From: Meandrina meandrites
Taxonomy: Eukaryota; Cnidaria; Anthozoa; Scleractinia; Meandrinidae
DNA: 64,000 nt
Assembly: GCA_963693305.1 (NCBI GenBank)
Contig: OY855913.1
Span: 20,590,015 to 20,654,014, forward strand
Reading direction: 5' to 3'
A model generated the notes under the pieces. The model worked only from the letters and a program-made list of their open reading frames with translations. It made no database searches and was not told the DNA's origin. Numbering within the stretch: position 1 is the first letter of the stretch; every line of letters begins with the position of its first letter. The translations under genes and the position numbers were made by a program. Below, one piece after another: positions 11,101 through 20,784 of this stretch.

Positions 11101-11959
11101 CGACCAAAAACTATACAATCTTGGCTTAGTTCGCTTAGTCGATATAATTTCCGAGGAAGGTAAATTATTAACTTATGATAAGATGAAGGAAACATTTCCT
11201 AACATGTCGGGCACGGATTACTTTCAACTAATAAGCATCTTTTACTCGCTGCCATCTGAATGGAAACGTATGATAACAAATACTACTAACGCCCTAAATA
11301 CCTCGGTAAGAAAAAAACGCTTGGTTTTTGAACACTTTGACAAACTGATAAATCTAAGCTCGAAAGCAATATATCAGCTGACAAAAGAACGTGTCACTTT
11401 ATCACCTTCAGCTCAATCAAAATGGAACCAAATATTTTTTGATCGTACCTTGATTTGGAAAGATCTCTACGTTATACCATATCAATGTACACTGGATACT
11501 AAACTAAGAGAATTTCAATTCAAAATTCTGCACAGAATTCTAACCACAAATTATAGTTTATACAAGATGTCTCTCGTACCTTCTCCAGTATGTAGTTTCT
11601 GTGACAATAATGACGAATCCCTCCGGCATTTGTTTGTTCATTGTTCTTTTGTATCAACATTTTGGGATCAAATTCTAAATTGGAACTCTATTTGTAGGAA
11701 TAATTTTGATAACCTTGACGATAGTGTAATATTATTTGGCATTCCACCAACTAGGCAAATAAAGAGTAATTATTGTATTCTCAACACTATTATTTTAGTA
11801 GGTAAACAGACTATCTATCAATGTCGCAAGAAACTTATTAAGCCATCATTCGCTCTTTTTCTTGCCAAAATTGATCACCTTAAGTCCTTGGAGTACCAAA
11901 TAGCCAAAAAAAGAGGAAAACTAGTCACTTTTTTTGATAAGTGGAAAAATATTTCATAA
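8186..11959 (+). CDS. L1-like ORF2: endonuclease-reverse transcriptase
   Basis: 1257 residues, uninterrupted. The N-terminal AP-type endonuclease shows LSLNVRG (Asn14), LQETY (Glu43), GGDFN (Asp148/Asn150), RLDYWLIS (Asp210) and TDHSAI (Asp234/His235). All expected catalytic positions are present. The reverse transcriptase spans about residues 470-760, with TPGNDGLTIEFY, NWRPISLINVDTK, ITIDFEKAFDS (Asp605), GVRQGDPLSPYLF and the FADD box at 705-708 (near 10298). The C-terminal zf-RVT-type Cys/His segment is at about 1135-1155 (CSFCDN...LRHLFVHC). The protein nicks target DNA and primes reverse transcription of its own mRNA. Start Met fits the spacing to the endonuclease core. With both ORFs intact and clean TSDs, this copy could be functional. 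Confidence 0.93.
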   Translation: MSSSNINFKLLSLNVRGIRNYEKRKAIFLWISKQNADVIFLQETYSTKEVEQFWRLQWKGEIFFAHGSEHSKGVMILTKEGLDIKITDSQLDLEGRFIFLDTILQDSRFCLINIYAPNKVKDQKVFFESLISLVDQKQIDCGVIIGGDFNVAPNPSLDCQGGNPVQKESFNQIKDLSLSNDLVDIWRIRNPDLKKFTWSQKSPFIQRRLDYWLISDYLQDDVNNTFIKRAIKTDHSAIILQLNSIENHQHGPSHWRFNSSLTDDPDYIKLINESYPKWLQEFDEVMDKRVLWDLIKYKIRQETMRYSKMVSRNRKKELNETESKLEHFENLCASDPCEENITALESVKLKYEQLYEHITNGLIVQSRVQWHEKGEKNNKYFLNLMKRNKSKSTVRKIYKNDGHLTCQPKEILKELGNFYSDLFRAKQSEHFDSSTRAFLSSVHIPKLSDEKRDICEGELTVNECYNILNTFKNNKTPGNDGLTIEFYKAFWPLLGNQLVDALNYSYEHGELSTSQRQAVITLLEKKDKDKRFIKNWRPISLINVDTKIGSKALSKRLEKVLPDIIHHNQNAFVQGRSIFDAIRTIDDIMEYTKIMKLSGFLITIDFEKAFDSVNHTFLTKTLEAFNFGPSFIRWASSFNCNLMSCIMNNGFSTEYFPISRGVRQGDPLSPYLFLMVLEIFAIHVRENNCIKGIAVENEEIKLCAFADDLTTFLRDVSSYKHLVVSLNRFEQCSGLKVNSEKTEALSPGVHDPKNSIAELGISKIETPIKILGIHWTYNQQQRDKLNFYNLLESIKKQLTFWKWRHLTIIGKIQILKTFIIPKLTYRASIIHYSKDTLKQCKKILYDFVWNGRDKVKRMAIINEIENGGLKMPHLESIFMTQRISCLKKFSEEYHSSWKHILKFFLKKVGGVFVLCCNFDPKLLCTKSIPPFYNQCLSDFASVQKFSPSTIEEVLLQPIWNNVNILKNGKSIFDQKLYNLGLVRLVDIISEEGKLLTYDKMKETFPNMSGTDYFQLISIFYSLPSEWKRMITNTTNALNTSVRKKRLVFEHFDKLINLSSKAIYQLTKERVTLSPSAQSKWNQIFFDRTLIWKDLYVIPYQCTLDTKLREFQFKILHRILTTNYSLYKMSLVPSPVCSFCDNNDESLRHLFVHCSFVSTFWDQILNWNSICRNNFDNLDDSVILFGIPPTRQIKSNYCILNTIILVGKQTIYQCRKKLIKPSFALFLAKIDHLKSLEYQIAKKRGKLVTFFDKWKNIS

Positions 11960-12002
11960 TTATAAATATTAGATCGTATTTTGTATGGTATGCTAAATTA
12001 GA

Positions 12003-12243
12003 ATTCAAATGAAATGTAATGTAATCGTAGTGTAGTGTTTATTGTAATGTAAGTAATGTAAGAGTGTTATTGTTAGACTTTAGGATTCTAGTGGATTATT
12101 ATTGTAGCCGTATAAATTCTAAATTCTAATGAAATGTAATGTAATCGTAATGTAGTGTATATTGTAATGTAAGTAATGTAAAAGTGTTATTGTTAGACTT
12201 TAGGACCCTTGTGGATTATTATCGTAGTATTGTACAAATTATT
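12003..12243 (+). repeat. Tandem 120-bp duplication in L1 3' region
   Basis: Two adjacent units (12003-12122, 12123-12243) share ATGAAATGTAATGTAATCGT and the GTGTTATTGTTAGACTTTAGG type stretch with few differences. They lie directly behind ORF2 and belong to the element's 3' UTR. Confidence 0.85.
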
Positions 12244-12257
12244 TATTTGTGTCGTCA

Positions 12258-12293
12258 TTAGTATAGGTAATCACATGATTTCGAGTGCAATTA

Positions 12294-12325
<32 letters not shown>

Positions 12326-12438
12326 GCTAACAAAATTGCACGAGCCCGTAGGGCGAGTGCAATTTGTAGTCTTTGAAAAATTTACAAGTGCTTATTTATT
12401 CCTAATTGCACGAGAAAAATCATGTGATTACTTATTAA
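12258..12438. repeat. Large imperfect palindrome
   Basis: The left arm (AGGTAATCACATGATT, then GCAATTAGGAATAAATAAGC) is repeated in inverse orientation at 12380-12434, around a core that itself contains inverted TTGCACGAGC/GAGTGCAA and AAATTTTTCAAAG pieces. It looks like a foldback element adjoining the TTAA-flanked element on its right. Confidence 0.75.
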
Positions 12439-13391
12439 TAATATACATGAAAAAAGGGACAGAGAGAAAAAGAAAACCAGTTGAATTTTGACACCGCGCG
12501 CCTTTTCTGATTTTTCATTCAATTGATTGGTTGAAGCACAGCAAACACATGTCAAGTTCAAACTTTCACAAGAGCGAAATATTCAGATTCATTCAGTTGT
12601 ACTGTAAACTTGGGAATTTGTGGTTTTTCAAACGTTTTTGAAGCACAACTCGGTTAACAATGACCGACTAAAGACAATGTACATATTAGACTGTGAAAGC
12701 TCGGCGTAAACTGAAGAATTGGACGGCGGCCGTTTTGGAAACCGAGATGTAAGCTTCGATTGGCCAAAGATGAAAGAAAGCTGGCAGTTGATAAATGCAA
12801 AAAGCCACCACAAACTACAGATATGTAAGTGCTTCTGGCGTTTTGGCACCAAAAAATTCCTACTGTCATAGCATGTCCACCTCTTCTTCGGTTGGACTTC
12901 GCGCTTTTATAGTTGGACGTTTTTCCATGACAGACCGGCGAAGAACTTGGTCGGCGAAGAACTTACTTGCCGGATTGAAAAACTTGTATCCTTGTTTATT
13001 TATATGCCTGTCGAGTGTAGCTATTATCATTCTGTAAGCGGTCTGGTTCCAAGACAAGTCGTCACTGTTTTGTCCTTTTACTTTAGGGCAGAACTGTTAG
13101 TTCGGCTTGCCGGCTCGTTTTCCTCTATTTTGTTGGCGATATTTTTTTCTCTTTCCTTGACGTTGTCCGTACACTTAGCCAGAATGAGGTGCTAATAATT
13201 GTATTTGGTTTGTTAGAACTATCTTTTAGGTGTTTTACTGTTGTTTACCTAGCGAAAACCCCGGTCGTTGTTTTCGTCCGCGTCTATTTGTAATTTGCAC
13301 TGGTGTTACACTTTTTGCACTGGTGTTACCTCTGAACTGCACTCAGTCTCAGCCAATCAGAATCGAGTAATTTTTTCATGTATATTATTAA
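12435..13391. mobile_element. TTAA-flanked non-autonomous DNA element
   Basis: Interior 12439-13387 has perfect 17-bp inverted ends (TAATATACATGAAAAAA), each bordered by TTAA (12435-12438, 13388-13391). TTAA targeting is the signature of piggyBac- and Kolobok-type transposases. No transposase ORF is recognised inside, and the short ORFs at 12628-13195 are not supported. The element sits within the 3' UTR of the L1-like insertion, so it is younger than that L1 family member or was carried with it. Confidence 0.72.
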
Positions 13392-13569
13392 GGTAGTAAT
13401 GTATTGTATTGTTGTCTGTAATTGAACTGCATTAATAAAAAAAAAAAAAAAAAAAATGCTTTCTGTGGAGGTGCTCTTAATGTGTCTGTATAGCTTAATA
13501 TACAGCCAAATTGAATTCTGAGGACACTAAATTTCAAATTGTCTTGAGGAAGCATGCCCCAACAAACAT

Positions 13570-13637
13570 CCCCCCCCCCCCCCCATTTTTAGTTAAGTTG
13601 GTGCAAATCACTCATCTAAAATCCTGGATCCACCCCT
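13570..13637 (-). repeat. C-tract plus GGATCCACCCC dispersed repeat
   Basis: A C run of about 17 is followed by GCAAATCACTC and TGGATCCACCCCT. It is the inverse counterpart of 5403-5475. Confidence 0.5.
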
Positions 13638-14091
13638 GGGGGGTACTCCCATATATGGGCTATATAGGTATGTGCCGCGGGATAGGGTATGTTTTTTGAG
13701 GTTCTCGGTCCTTAAATAGGGTATCACTTTTGTTCCTTTTGGCATTGTGTTCCCGGTGTTATCCTTAGATAGGGTAGCTAAATTCTATCAGCTCAAATAA
13801 ACGCCCAGCTAAACGAAAAAAATTGTCTGTTAAAACTGAACTATCCGTCATTAAGTATTAACAAAGCGATTTTGAAAGATTTGAGCTTTGCCGTGCGCGG
13901 TTAGCCGTTATTTGAGTCGTCACGCAATGCTTCTCCTCCCCTTGAATAGGATGTCAATTTTCAGGTTTGGGCCTTAGAAAGGGTATTAATTTTCGTTTTC
14001 TTTATCCTTAGATAGGGTCAGGGTTTGAGAACGTTCGCGGCACACCCCTATCCTAAATTTAGGGGAGTACCCCCCCCCCCCCCCCCCCCCC
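13638..14091. mobile_element. GGGTACTCC-family inverted-repeat element, copy 1
   Basis: The left end GGGGGGTACTCCCATA and right end TAGGGGAGTACCCCCC are inverted. The body carries repeated ATAGGGTA / TTAGATAGGGT motifs. The element ends in a long C run (to 14091). A diverged second member is at 18841-19706. No ORF; a MITE-like element. Confidence 0.75.
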
Positions 14092-14094
14092 GGG

Positions 14095-15741
14095 ACAAAC
14101 ACTGAGGTTTGATAAATATTTACGGGAAGATCTGAAAAGCGACACAACTTCAAATTTGTTCATAAATGAAGTAAATTCTCTCAATATAAAATTAGGCTTA
14201 TGCTTAGTGTGCATACATTTGCGTTTGTTACCTCATTATCGAAGAAGGCTTGAATATTCTGCAGGGCAAAGCTTTCAAACCAGCAAAATAATATCGGAGA
14301 CGAACACGGCAATTTCGTTGTAAGGAGGGGGACATTGGGGGTTGCTGAACACCGCATTACCGCAAAAAAATTCGGCAAATACCGCAATACCGCAAAATAA
14401 ATCGGAAAATACCGCAATTTATAGTAAGCCTGTATAGCTGGTGCATTCCTTGACGCGAGAGCAAAAATAGAGGCAAAAACGAGCGGTGGGACCGTGGAAA
14501 CAATGGCACGGCCTTAAACGGGTTGTTAAAACAGTCAAATTGTAGATTAAAATGTGTGACAAAATACGGCCGCTCCAGGTTGCTTCCGAAACGACCGAAA
14601 ACGGCTATAAATGGTCGGAAAAAAGTGAAGGATACGTTTTTATACCGAATATTGTCGACCAAAACGTAAAGAAAACGCATCCCGCAGGTTTTGAGAATAC
14701 CGCAATACCGCAATTCAAGATTAAAATTACCGAAATACCGCATGAAAAATTGGCTAATACCGCAACACCGCAAACCCCAATGTCCCCCTCTGTAAGCTCT
14801 CTACAATACCACCGACATATACATTATATGAATTATCAACGAAGATCAATTTCTCTCTTTCCATAGGTGTAGTCTTTAACAGTCTTTTATCCTTCACTTC
14901 AGTAACTTGATTGGCTTTGAGTTTACTTTTATTTAAGCTCAATTCAGTGATTTTCACCCTTGCTCAGCCGCATGTCGAACCCTGGTCATCGCTCTTTTGA
15001 CCTGTAGTCCGATATATCATGTTCAAGTCCGCAATTACTTCGGATCTTCCCGTTACAAGGTTGTCCTAAATGATTTGGAATAAGTTTCCATGATGTAGAT
15101 GGGTAAATAGAGCGAGAAATATCCACGAAGACTGATCTATGTTCTTCAGCAGCTTTCTTCGCGTGTTTCATTCAGCTTCAAACGTGAACAGCGTGCCAAA
15201 GATTTTGGCGCCTTTTCATGCAATGGCTTCGTTTAAGTTGATGTGAAATGTCCAGATCATTTTTTTGATGTGAGAAAAAATCTCTGAAATGATGGGGTGA
15301 AAAATAATAACGAAGAAATATTTTCTGCTGTTCACTTTCTTCACAAGTTTTCATTCCCGCTGTTGAGCAACCGCCAAAGATTTTGCCGCCCTTTCACGTA
15401 ATCGATTCGTGTAGGCGAAATGAAATATCCATAGTCAATTTTCAACATGATTTTAAAAAAATATACAGTGCCCTACAAACTTCAACGATAGGTAACTTTT
15501 AATAAAAGGTGGATGGTCAATATCAAACACGTAAGATTCCCAGGTCAAGCTTTTTCTGGAGTATGGCCGCCATGTTGGGGCAACGTCGTCGTCGTCGCTA
15601 GGCGCACGCGCCCGCGAGCCATGCCGCTAGCCACGATGACCATGAAAACTCAAACGCATGGTTTTCTCAATTTCTATCCCCGCACGGTAGTTATGGGCCT
15701 CCACTCTGCGGCCCTTCGGGCCGCTGGAGAGCTCCGCTAAA
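14095..15741 (+). repeat. Dispersed repeat family R1, right half (copy 3)
   Basis: 14095-14319 and 14797-15470 align with 24370-25120 (for example ACGGGAAGATCTGAAAA and TCTGCAGGGCAAA). The intervening 467 bp is a separate insertion. The right end at 15700-15741 has a GC-rich hairpin (GCGGCCCTTCGGGCCGC) followed by GGAGAGCTCCGCTAA; a GAGCTCCGCT terminus also ends the copies at 25325 and 27848. Confidence 0.72.
14320..14796. mobile_element. MITE with 5-bp TSD GTAAG
   Basis: Element 14325-14791 has inverted ends (GAGGGGGACATTGGGG left; reverse complement of right AGAGGGGGACATTGGGG). It is flanked by GTAAG at 14320-14324 and 14792-14796. The homologous repeat near 24608 (CGTTGTACGGCTTAC) is the empty site. 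Subterminal regions are built from TACCGCAATACCGCAA-type units. ORFs 14357-14773 (-) and 14552-14866 (+) come from these subrepeats and are not genes. Confidence 0.85.
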
Positions 15742-17192
15742 AAGGACATAAAGAACTTACTTACTCATAACTAGTAGGTTAAATGATTTTCACGTCCAGA
15801 AATTGATTTCAGTTGAAATCGGCATAATTATTCCATTTCCGCGGATCTTCCGCTAAATCGGAAAACCCTATTACATTACATTACTTACATATCTTCTGGA
15901 CCTTTTTAATTTTTTATCAGGAATGCCAAGCCTTTCGACCATATTCCAGTTTTCTTATTTGGCGGTTTTCTTGTTATAGCCTGTCCTGTTCGAGGTTTTC
16001 GGATCGCTTACGTTCCTCCTCTGGTCGGCGTTAAGCCTCTCCCTTTGCTTGTTCGACTTGCAAGTCCACCACGCGTGCACACTTCTCGCCTTTACTCGCG
16101 CGCAAGGGTGAGGTATGACTGCTGGCAGGCTAAAATGGGAGTTAAGGGGCGTATTCACCGCCAGCTTCTGAAGGAGATTCGCTTTCCCTTTCGTTTATCG
16201 AAATTTCAATGCTTCCCAGGTATAGATTTGCCATGTCAATGGTCTTTTTTGTTAGCTCGAGGTGTTCCTCGTATTCTTCGCTTGCATGCTCAAGCTTTCA
16301 CAACGCTTCTGTAATTTTGCCAGCTAGATTGCGTTAAGTCCCATTTTTTTCGACTTCCATGTGACTTTAGAAGACTCTGCAACGTTAATACGCCTGGGTA
16401 CCGAGAAAACTTGCTCTTCGTCCCTTTCTTTTAGGAATTCCAATTGTCAGAACGGCTGGGCCAAACGTCGACACGTATTCCGTCTTTATTAAATACGAGT
16501 ATTTCAATTGCACTTGGACGGACTCACAATCCTTCGATGAGGTTTTCGATCATTTAAAAATAAACAAAATAAAACATTCAATGTTACATACCACGAACCT
16601 TAACGTAGTTTAACGGCTGACGAAATAGCCTGTTCCAGGCATTCGGTTAGTTGGGGAGCAGCGTGACATTCGGGATAAGCGTGGGGAACGGTGAGAAGAA
16701 AAATGGCAAGGAAACTAAGGCGAGGAGGGAAGGAACGCCTGTGGGCATTTTTAACAAAAGCTAGTTCCGGCTTACCAGATTCTGGTATATCCCCTGATTA
16801 GTCAGTTCTTACACCTTTTGTCAGTAGTCAAGCGTCCTTGATTTTGACGAGAAATTCGATATGGCTGCGGTCAGGAACCTTTCAACAAGTCATGGTCACA
16901 TGGTACATGTACATTATATACAATGACACATTTATGTTTGAGTAAACTTTACTTTCTGTGCTGTGGAAAGATACAGCATGGTGTCCTTTACTGGACTTGT
17001 TTGATATAAATGTCCTGCCTAAGAAACCATATACTTCTTTATTAAAACATGTTTGATTCATTCAAAGTAAATATGTAATCAAGATATGGCATTACAAGAC
17101 TGTATGGCGATAGTCCTGGCAGTCATTTTTAGATTTCTTTAATTTATACTGTAATGTGGCAGTTTTAGTAATGATAAAATTAATCACGTATA
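15742..17192. other. Stretch without recognised gene
   Basis: No domain-bearing ORF or repeat pair was recognised. The small ORFs at 15955-16314 lack any support. The region is upstream of CUB exon A and could be intron or intergenic. Confidence 0.4.
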
Positions 17193-17611
17193 AGGCCCGG
17201 ATCAAACGCCGTACTTCACATGAGCTGAACCCAATTCAACCAATGAGACTCATGTGAAGTTCGGTGTTTGACCCAATTAAGCTCGACTGATTTTATTTGG
17301 AGCGGCTGAAGCGTTCTTCACGCCTGGCCAGCCGTAAATAACGCCTGAAGACCGACTTTGGGTCAAACGGCGATCTTCACATGAGTCGAACCAAACCCGT
17401 AATCAAAGGTCTAAAGGCGCCATTTTGACCTTACCTTGAAAAACCTCTGAACAAGACCGCTTTTGTAATTATTTCGTGAAGCAGATTGGTTCGACTGAAT
17501 TAAGTTCGACGTTTGACTCAAACAGGCGTTCTTTTAATTATTTGAGTCGACTGAGTCGACCCAAACTGTCATTGGGTGAGGCTCATGTGAAGTACGGCGT
17601 TTGACCTGGGC
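17193..17611. mobile_element. Inverted-repeat element (about 420 bp)
   Basis: The left end GGCCCGGATCAAACGCCGTA and the reverse complement of the right end, GCCCAGGTCAAACGCCGTA, match and continue into CTTCACATGAGC. The motif TTCACATGAG recurs inside with TTTGACC/GGTCAAAC units. No ORF and no clear target duplication. Confidence 0.75.
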
Positions 17612-18555
17612 AGTTGAGATATTGCTATGTGAAATGTTTCCTTTCTTACAGTTCAGTCTCCTTTATAGTTATTCCTTGCCTGATTGCAAGAACAAAAATT
17701 TATCATCTTGGATCGAAAAGCGGGATTGTCTCACCTGCAGCGCGCCAATTCTGAAACGTGGCGTCACCGGTTCGCTTTTTCCACCGATGACGCCATCTGA
17801 CTAATTTTTATGGCTTTTAATCATAGTATTGCGCGCGAACTGAACTGCTTTTTCTTTGTGGAAGGATGGACAGTGGTCTCCTATTTCTATTGTAAAATAT
17901 TCCACAATGTGCATTTACTCTCATACCCGTTCCATCCCCTTTTCACCCGCACTTCAGCTCAGTTCACTATCCCCCTCCACTACATTGTATTCCATTTGCT
18001 GAAAACCATTTTTTTTTTCACCAACATACTTAAGATGTGAGCACACACTCAGATATATGATCGCAGTTTAACACAGATACTCTTCCTGAAGAAAAAAATT
18101 ATGCAACATATTAGAACCCATGACAAGGAAGCACTACTTCCTCAAACATTACAATGTCTCCAACGTCACATCTCGAGACTCTAATTTGTTCACTAATCCA
18201 GTCACTGTTTTTTAAAAAGTGTTTCCCCTAACACACCTTTCAAATTTTTTTTATACCCACATAAGGTCACCTTTAACTTAAAAGTATCGCTTGCTACAAC
18301 AAAATGCATGATATTAGAACACTTGAAAGTTAGCATTGATAATTATAACAATAATAATGATAAAAAATTAATAATAAGGGCTCAAAGCATTATACTATCT
18401 AAACTCACACGTCTACAAACTCAAACTTGTGAATTACTGATTTTACAGGTTTTCTAAACACTTTGCCTACATTAATGCTGCCGTTTAGCACTGAAAAACT
18501 ACTCAGACATTACCCGCTCGCTTTTACACGTGTTTAGGCTTCTTGTTTTTTTTAG
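17612..18555. other. Likely intron upstream of CUB exon A
   Basis: AT-rich sequence ending in a pyrimidine tract and TTTAG acceptor at 18551-18555. No other feature is recognised. No first-half CUB exon precedes exon A within the window. Confidence 0.5.
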
Positions 18556-18754
18556 CTTGAAGGTAATCAGCAGTGCAGTTACGATGCTGTGACAATCTAC
18601 CATGCTGACAATTCTGATCGCTCACAAGACACAATCCTGTGTGGTGACCAGCTGCCACGAAGCTATGAACTTCCAGCTGCGGGCTTAAAGATCAGGTTTA
18701 AAAGCGACGGAAGTAATGAAAGAAAGGGATTTCGACTGAGATACCAGAGTTTAG
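18556..18754 (+). CDS. CUB domain exon, second half (unit A)
   Basis: An exon between acceptor TTTTTTTAG and donor G|GTAATA, entered in phase 0 and left in phase 1. It encodes LEGNQQCSYDAVTIYHADNS, then TILCGDQLPRSYELPAAGLK and FKSDGSNERKGFRLRYQSL. These are the third and fourth CUB cysteines (C-x-YD and LCGD) and the three Ca2+-ligand positions of CUB domains (Glu eight residues before the Asp of YDAV, that Asp, and the Asp of FKSD). CUB domains are extracellular beta-sandwiches used in protein or ligand binding. No matching first-half exon is visible upstream, so unit A is incomplete here. Confidence 0.85.
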
Positions 18755-18840
18755 GTAATAGTAACAACATAAAGAATAACACCTTGGATACTGATCTTTA
18801 CCTAGGAGCACTTCGTGGATGCCGTCAAATCTCCGGAGAG

Positions 18841-19706
18841 GGGGGGGGGGGGGTACTCTCCCATATGGCCTATACAGAGACGTGTCGCTGGATAGGGTAT
18901 GGTTTTTGACCGCTCCGTCCCTGAGCAGGGTATATAATTTCGTCTGTCCTAATCAGGGTCTGAACCTGTTCTAGACACCAATTATCTCTCACAAAAGAGG
19001 CAGATCTCTGAAGGATATTCTCGTCAGAGTCAAACTCTTGATGTGTAAACAACGTCACGAAACCAGCAGGAGTCGTGTTAGGCCTGTCAATACTTTGTAC
19101 ATCATTAATATTAAATTTTTAGATTGTTTTCGCGTTCACTTCAATGAAAAGCATTATTTTATTTGCTGTGATCGATGTTGCCGTTTCAAAGCGTCGAACA
19201 TCACGCACTGGGACGGAAGTGGCAGTGAGCCATAGATTATAACTGCAATTGCAATAAAGCATAAATGATTGTCAATGCCATTTTTGTCCTAAACATAGTT
19301 AATAGAGGGAGATGGTTATGAAGCCTGGCAAAGTTCTTTGTTATAGGTTTTTGTTCTCTATTTACCTGACAAAATACAATAGGTGGTTACGTGTGTTCAT
19401 ACAACTAACCAATAGAAACATTGCGATTACGTAATTCATGCATAGTGTATGAGCGCAAACCAAAAGATGTCATGGACCTTCCAACCTCAATCCTGGCTTC
19501 CTTGTTTGCTCCTTTGATGTTTGCCGGGCTTCCTAACCATTTCCCTCTATTAACTATGTCCTAACTAAGGTCTTAAAATAGAAGGTGTTGTCCTATACAG
19601 GGTAGGTATTTTAGGTTTTTGCTGTTCTAAACAAGGTCAAGGTTTTAAACCCCCAGCGGCACCCCCATACCTAAAAATGGCTCAAGTAACCCCCCCCCCC
19701 CCCCCC
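18841..19706. mobile_element. GGGTACTCC-family element, copy 2 (carrying a nested element)
   Basis: It starts with a G run and GGGTACTCTCCCATATGG, then GGATAGGGTATGG like copy 1. It ends with CACCCCCATACC and a C run to 19706. It lies 86 bp behind the splice donor of CUB exon A. A second element is inserted at 19293-19557. Confidence 0.72.
19286..19564. mobile_element. Nested MITE with 7-bp TSD GTCCTAA
   Basis: Element 19293-19557 is flanked by GTCCTAA at 19286-19292 and 19558-19564. Inverted ends: ATAGTTAATAGAGGGAGATG on the left against ATAGTTAATAGAGGGAAATG (reverse complement of the right), continuing into GGAAGCC-like sequence. Adding the next base gives a 7-of-8 match, so an 8-bp hAT-like duplication is also possible. 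Confidence 0.78.
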
Positions 19707-20673
19707 AGGCGTCCAATATTTCTGTTAAATAACTGCCATACCAAAATGGCATTGAAGTGTTGCCTAGGTTGAGGACTAAAACCCGTAAAAATCAGCCATT
19801 ATATTTAGATTTAGGTAAGCTAAAAGTAAAGCTCCTCAGCTAGTTTTTGATCGCCCTTAACGTTTCGTTGCGTGAGGGATATGTCGATTGAGTTGAGTTC
19901 TTCTTCTCGTACGCGCCGAAATACAAAACGTTTGTTCAATGAGTAGTTGAATTTCAAAAAATCGCAGTTCCAGCAAAACATTCTCCTTTACGCGATATAA
20001 ACAGAAAGGGGGCCAAATGAAATTCAGTTAAAACAGTTTTTCTCGTGTAAAAGGATTTGTTTATTTGTAGTTTTTAATTTGAAAGGTAGTGTTCGCTCTT
20101 CAGTAAAATGGAGAGGTTGAATGACAAAACCGAGTTTTGGTTTACTGGCTTGCTGAGTGTTTACACTCAGTTTTTATTTTGACTTGCTTGCAGAATTTTT
20201 CTGCAGTTTGTAAATTTGTGATCGCGAATGCCAAATCAGTCTTTTTTTACGACTATTTAGCAAAAAGGAGTATTGTATGAGGGCTTGATTTCACTCCGTG
20301 GATCGACCAGTTAGTTCTTGTTAACTCCCAAGGAAGTACTTTTCGCTGTGGGTTATAAATACACGTCACTCCAAGGAAATACGAACACTTCAACACTTGC
20401 GGTGTAATATGGCGAGTGTCGGCAAAAAAGCTGTGAACACTCGCAACGAGGAGTTCAATTTCAAGCGATTCGAGGTTAGATTGAACTGAACTTCAGTTTA
20501 AATATATTTGGCTAAAGGTCTTATTAAAATAACTTTTTATAAAGAAGAAATGAAAATCAGGGAGGATTCATGATAGCTTTTTAATAACAACTAAAAGGTT
20601 ATTTTTCATACTGTAGTAGCACTGGCGTCCCAAACTCACGATTCAAGAAATCGATCGAATGTGCAGTGTTGTG
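19707..20673. other. Intron-like stretch, no gene recognised
   Basis: A TATAAATA string at 20353 lies about 55 bp upstream of a 26-codon ORF at 20409, but nothing supports a real gene. Confidence 0.35.
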
Positions 20674-20784
20674 TTAAGGCCCGTTTACACAGGCGATTTT
20701 TGTCGCGCAACTCGATGCAATTTTTGTCGCGCCAAAGTTGCATCGAGTTGCGCGACAAAAATCGCCTGTGTAAACGGGCCTTTA
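20674..20784. mobile_element. Short hairpin MITE with TTA target duplication
   Basis: Element 20677-20781 is an almost perfect hairpin. The arms start AGGCCCGTTTACACAGGCGA and include GTCGCGCAACTCGATGCAA; the loop is about 17 nt. TTA lies on both sides (20674-20676, 20782-20784), as for PIF/Harbinger-type elements. Confidence 0.82.

Larger units (their letters stand above)
6873..13472 (+). mobile_element. Full-length L1-like LINE insertion with 16-bp TSD
   Basis: Identical 16-bp duplications ATGCTTTCTGTGGAGG flank the insertion at 6873-6888 and 13457-13472. Inside, in order, are a short leader of about 78 bp, ORF1 (6967-7818), a 367-bp spacer, ORF2 (8186-11959), and a roughly 1.5-kb 3' region ending AATAAA plus a poly(A) run (about 13437-13456). 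Both ORFs are uninterrupted. The 3' region carries a 120-bp tandem repeat, a palindrome and a nested TTAA-flanked element. Perfect TSDs and intact ORFs indicate a recent insertion. Confidence 0.92.

Noticed and set aside
14357..14866. ORFs on both strands at 14357-14773 and 14552-14866
   Set aside because: Both come from the TACCGCAA-type subrepeats of the GTAAG-flanked MITE.
15706..15723. Rho-independent-terminator-like GC hairpin
   Set aside because: Eukaryotic context and no transcription unit ending here; better explained as a repeat-terminal hairpin.
20409..20489. 26-codon ORF MASVGKKAVNTRNEEFNFKR... behind a TATA-like box
   Set aside because: Too short, no homology recognised, and the possible donor GTTAGA is weak.
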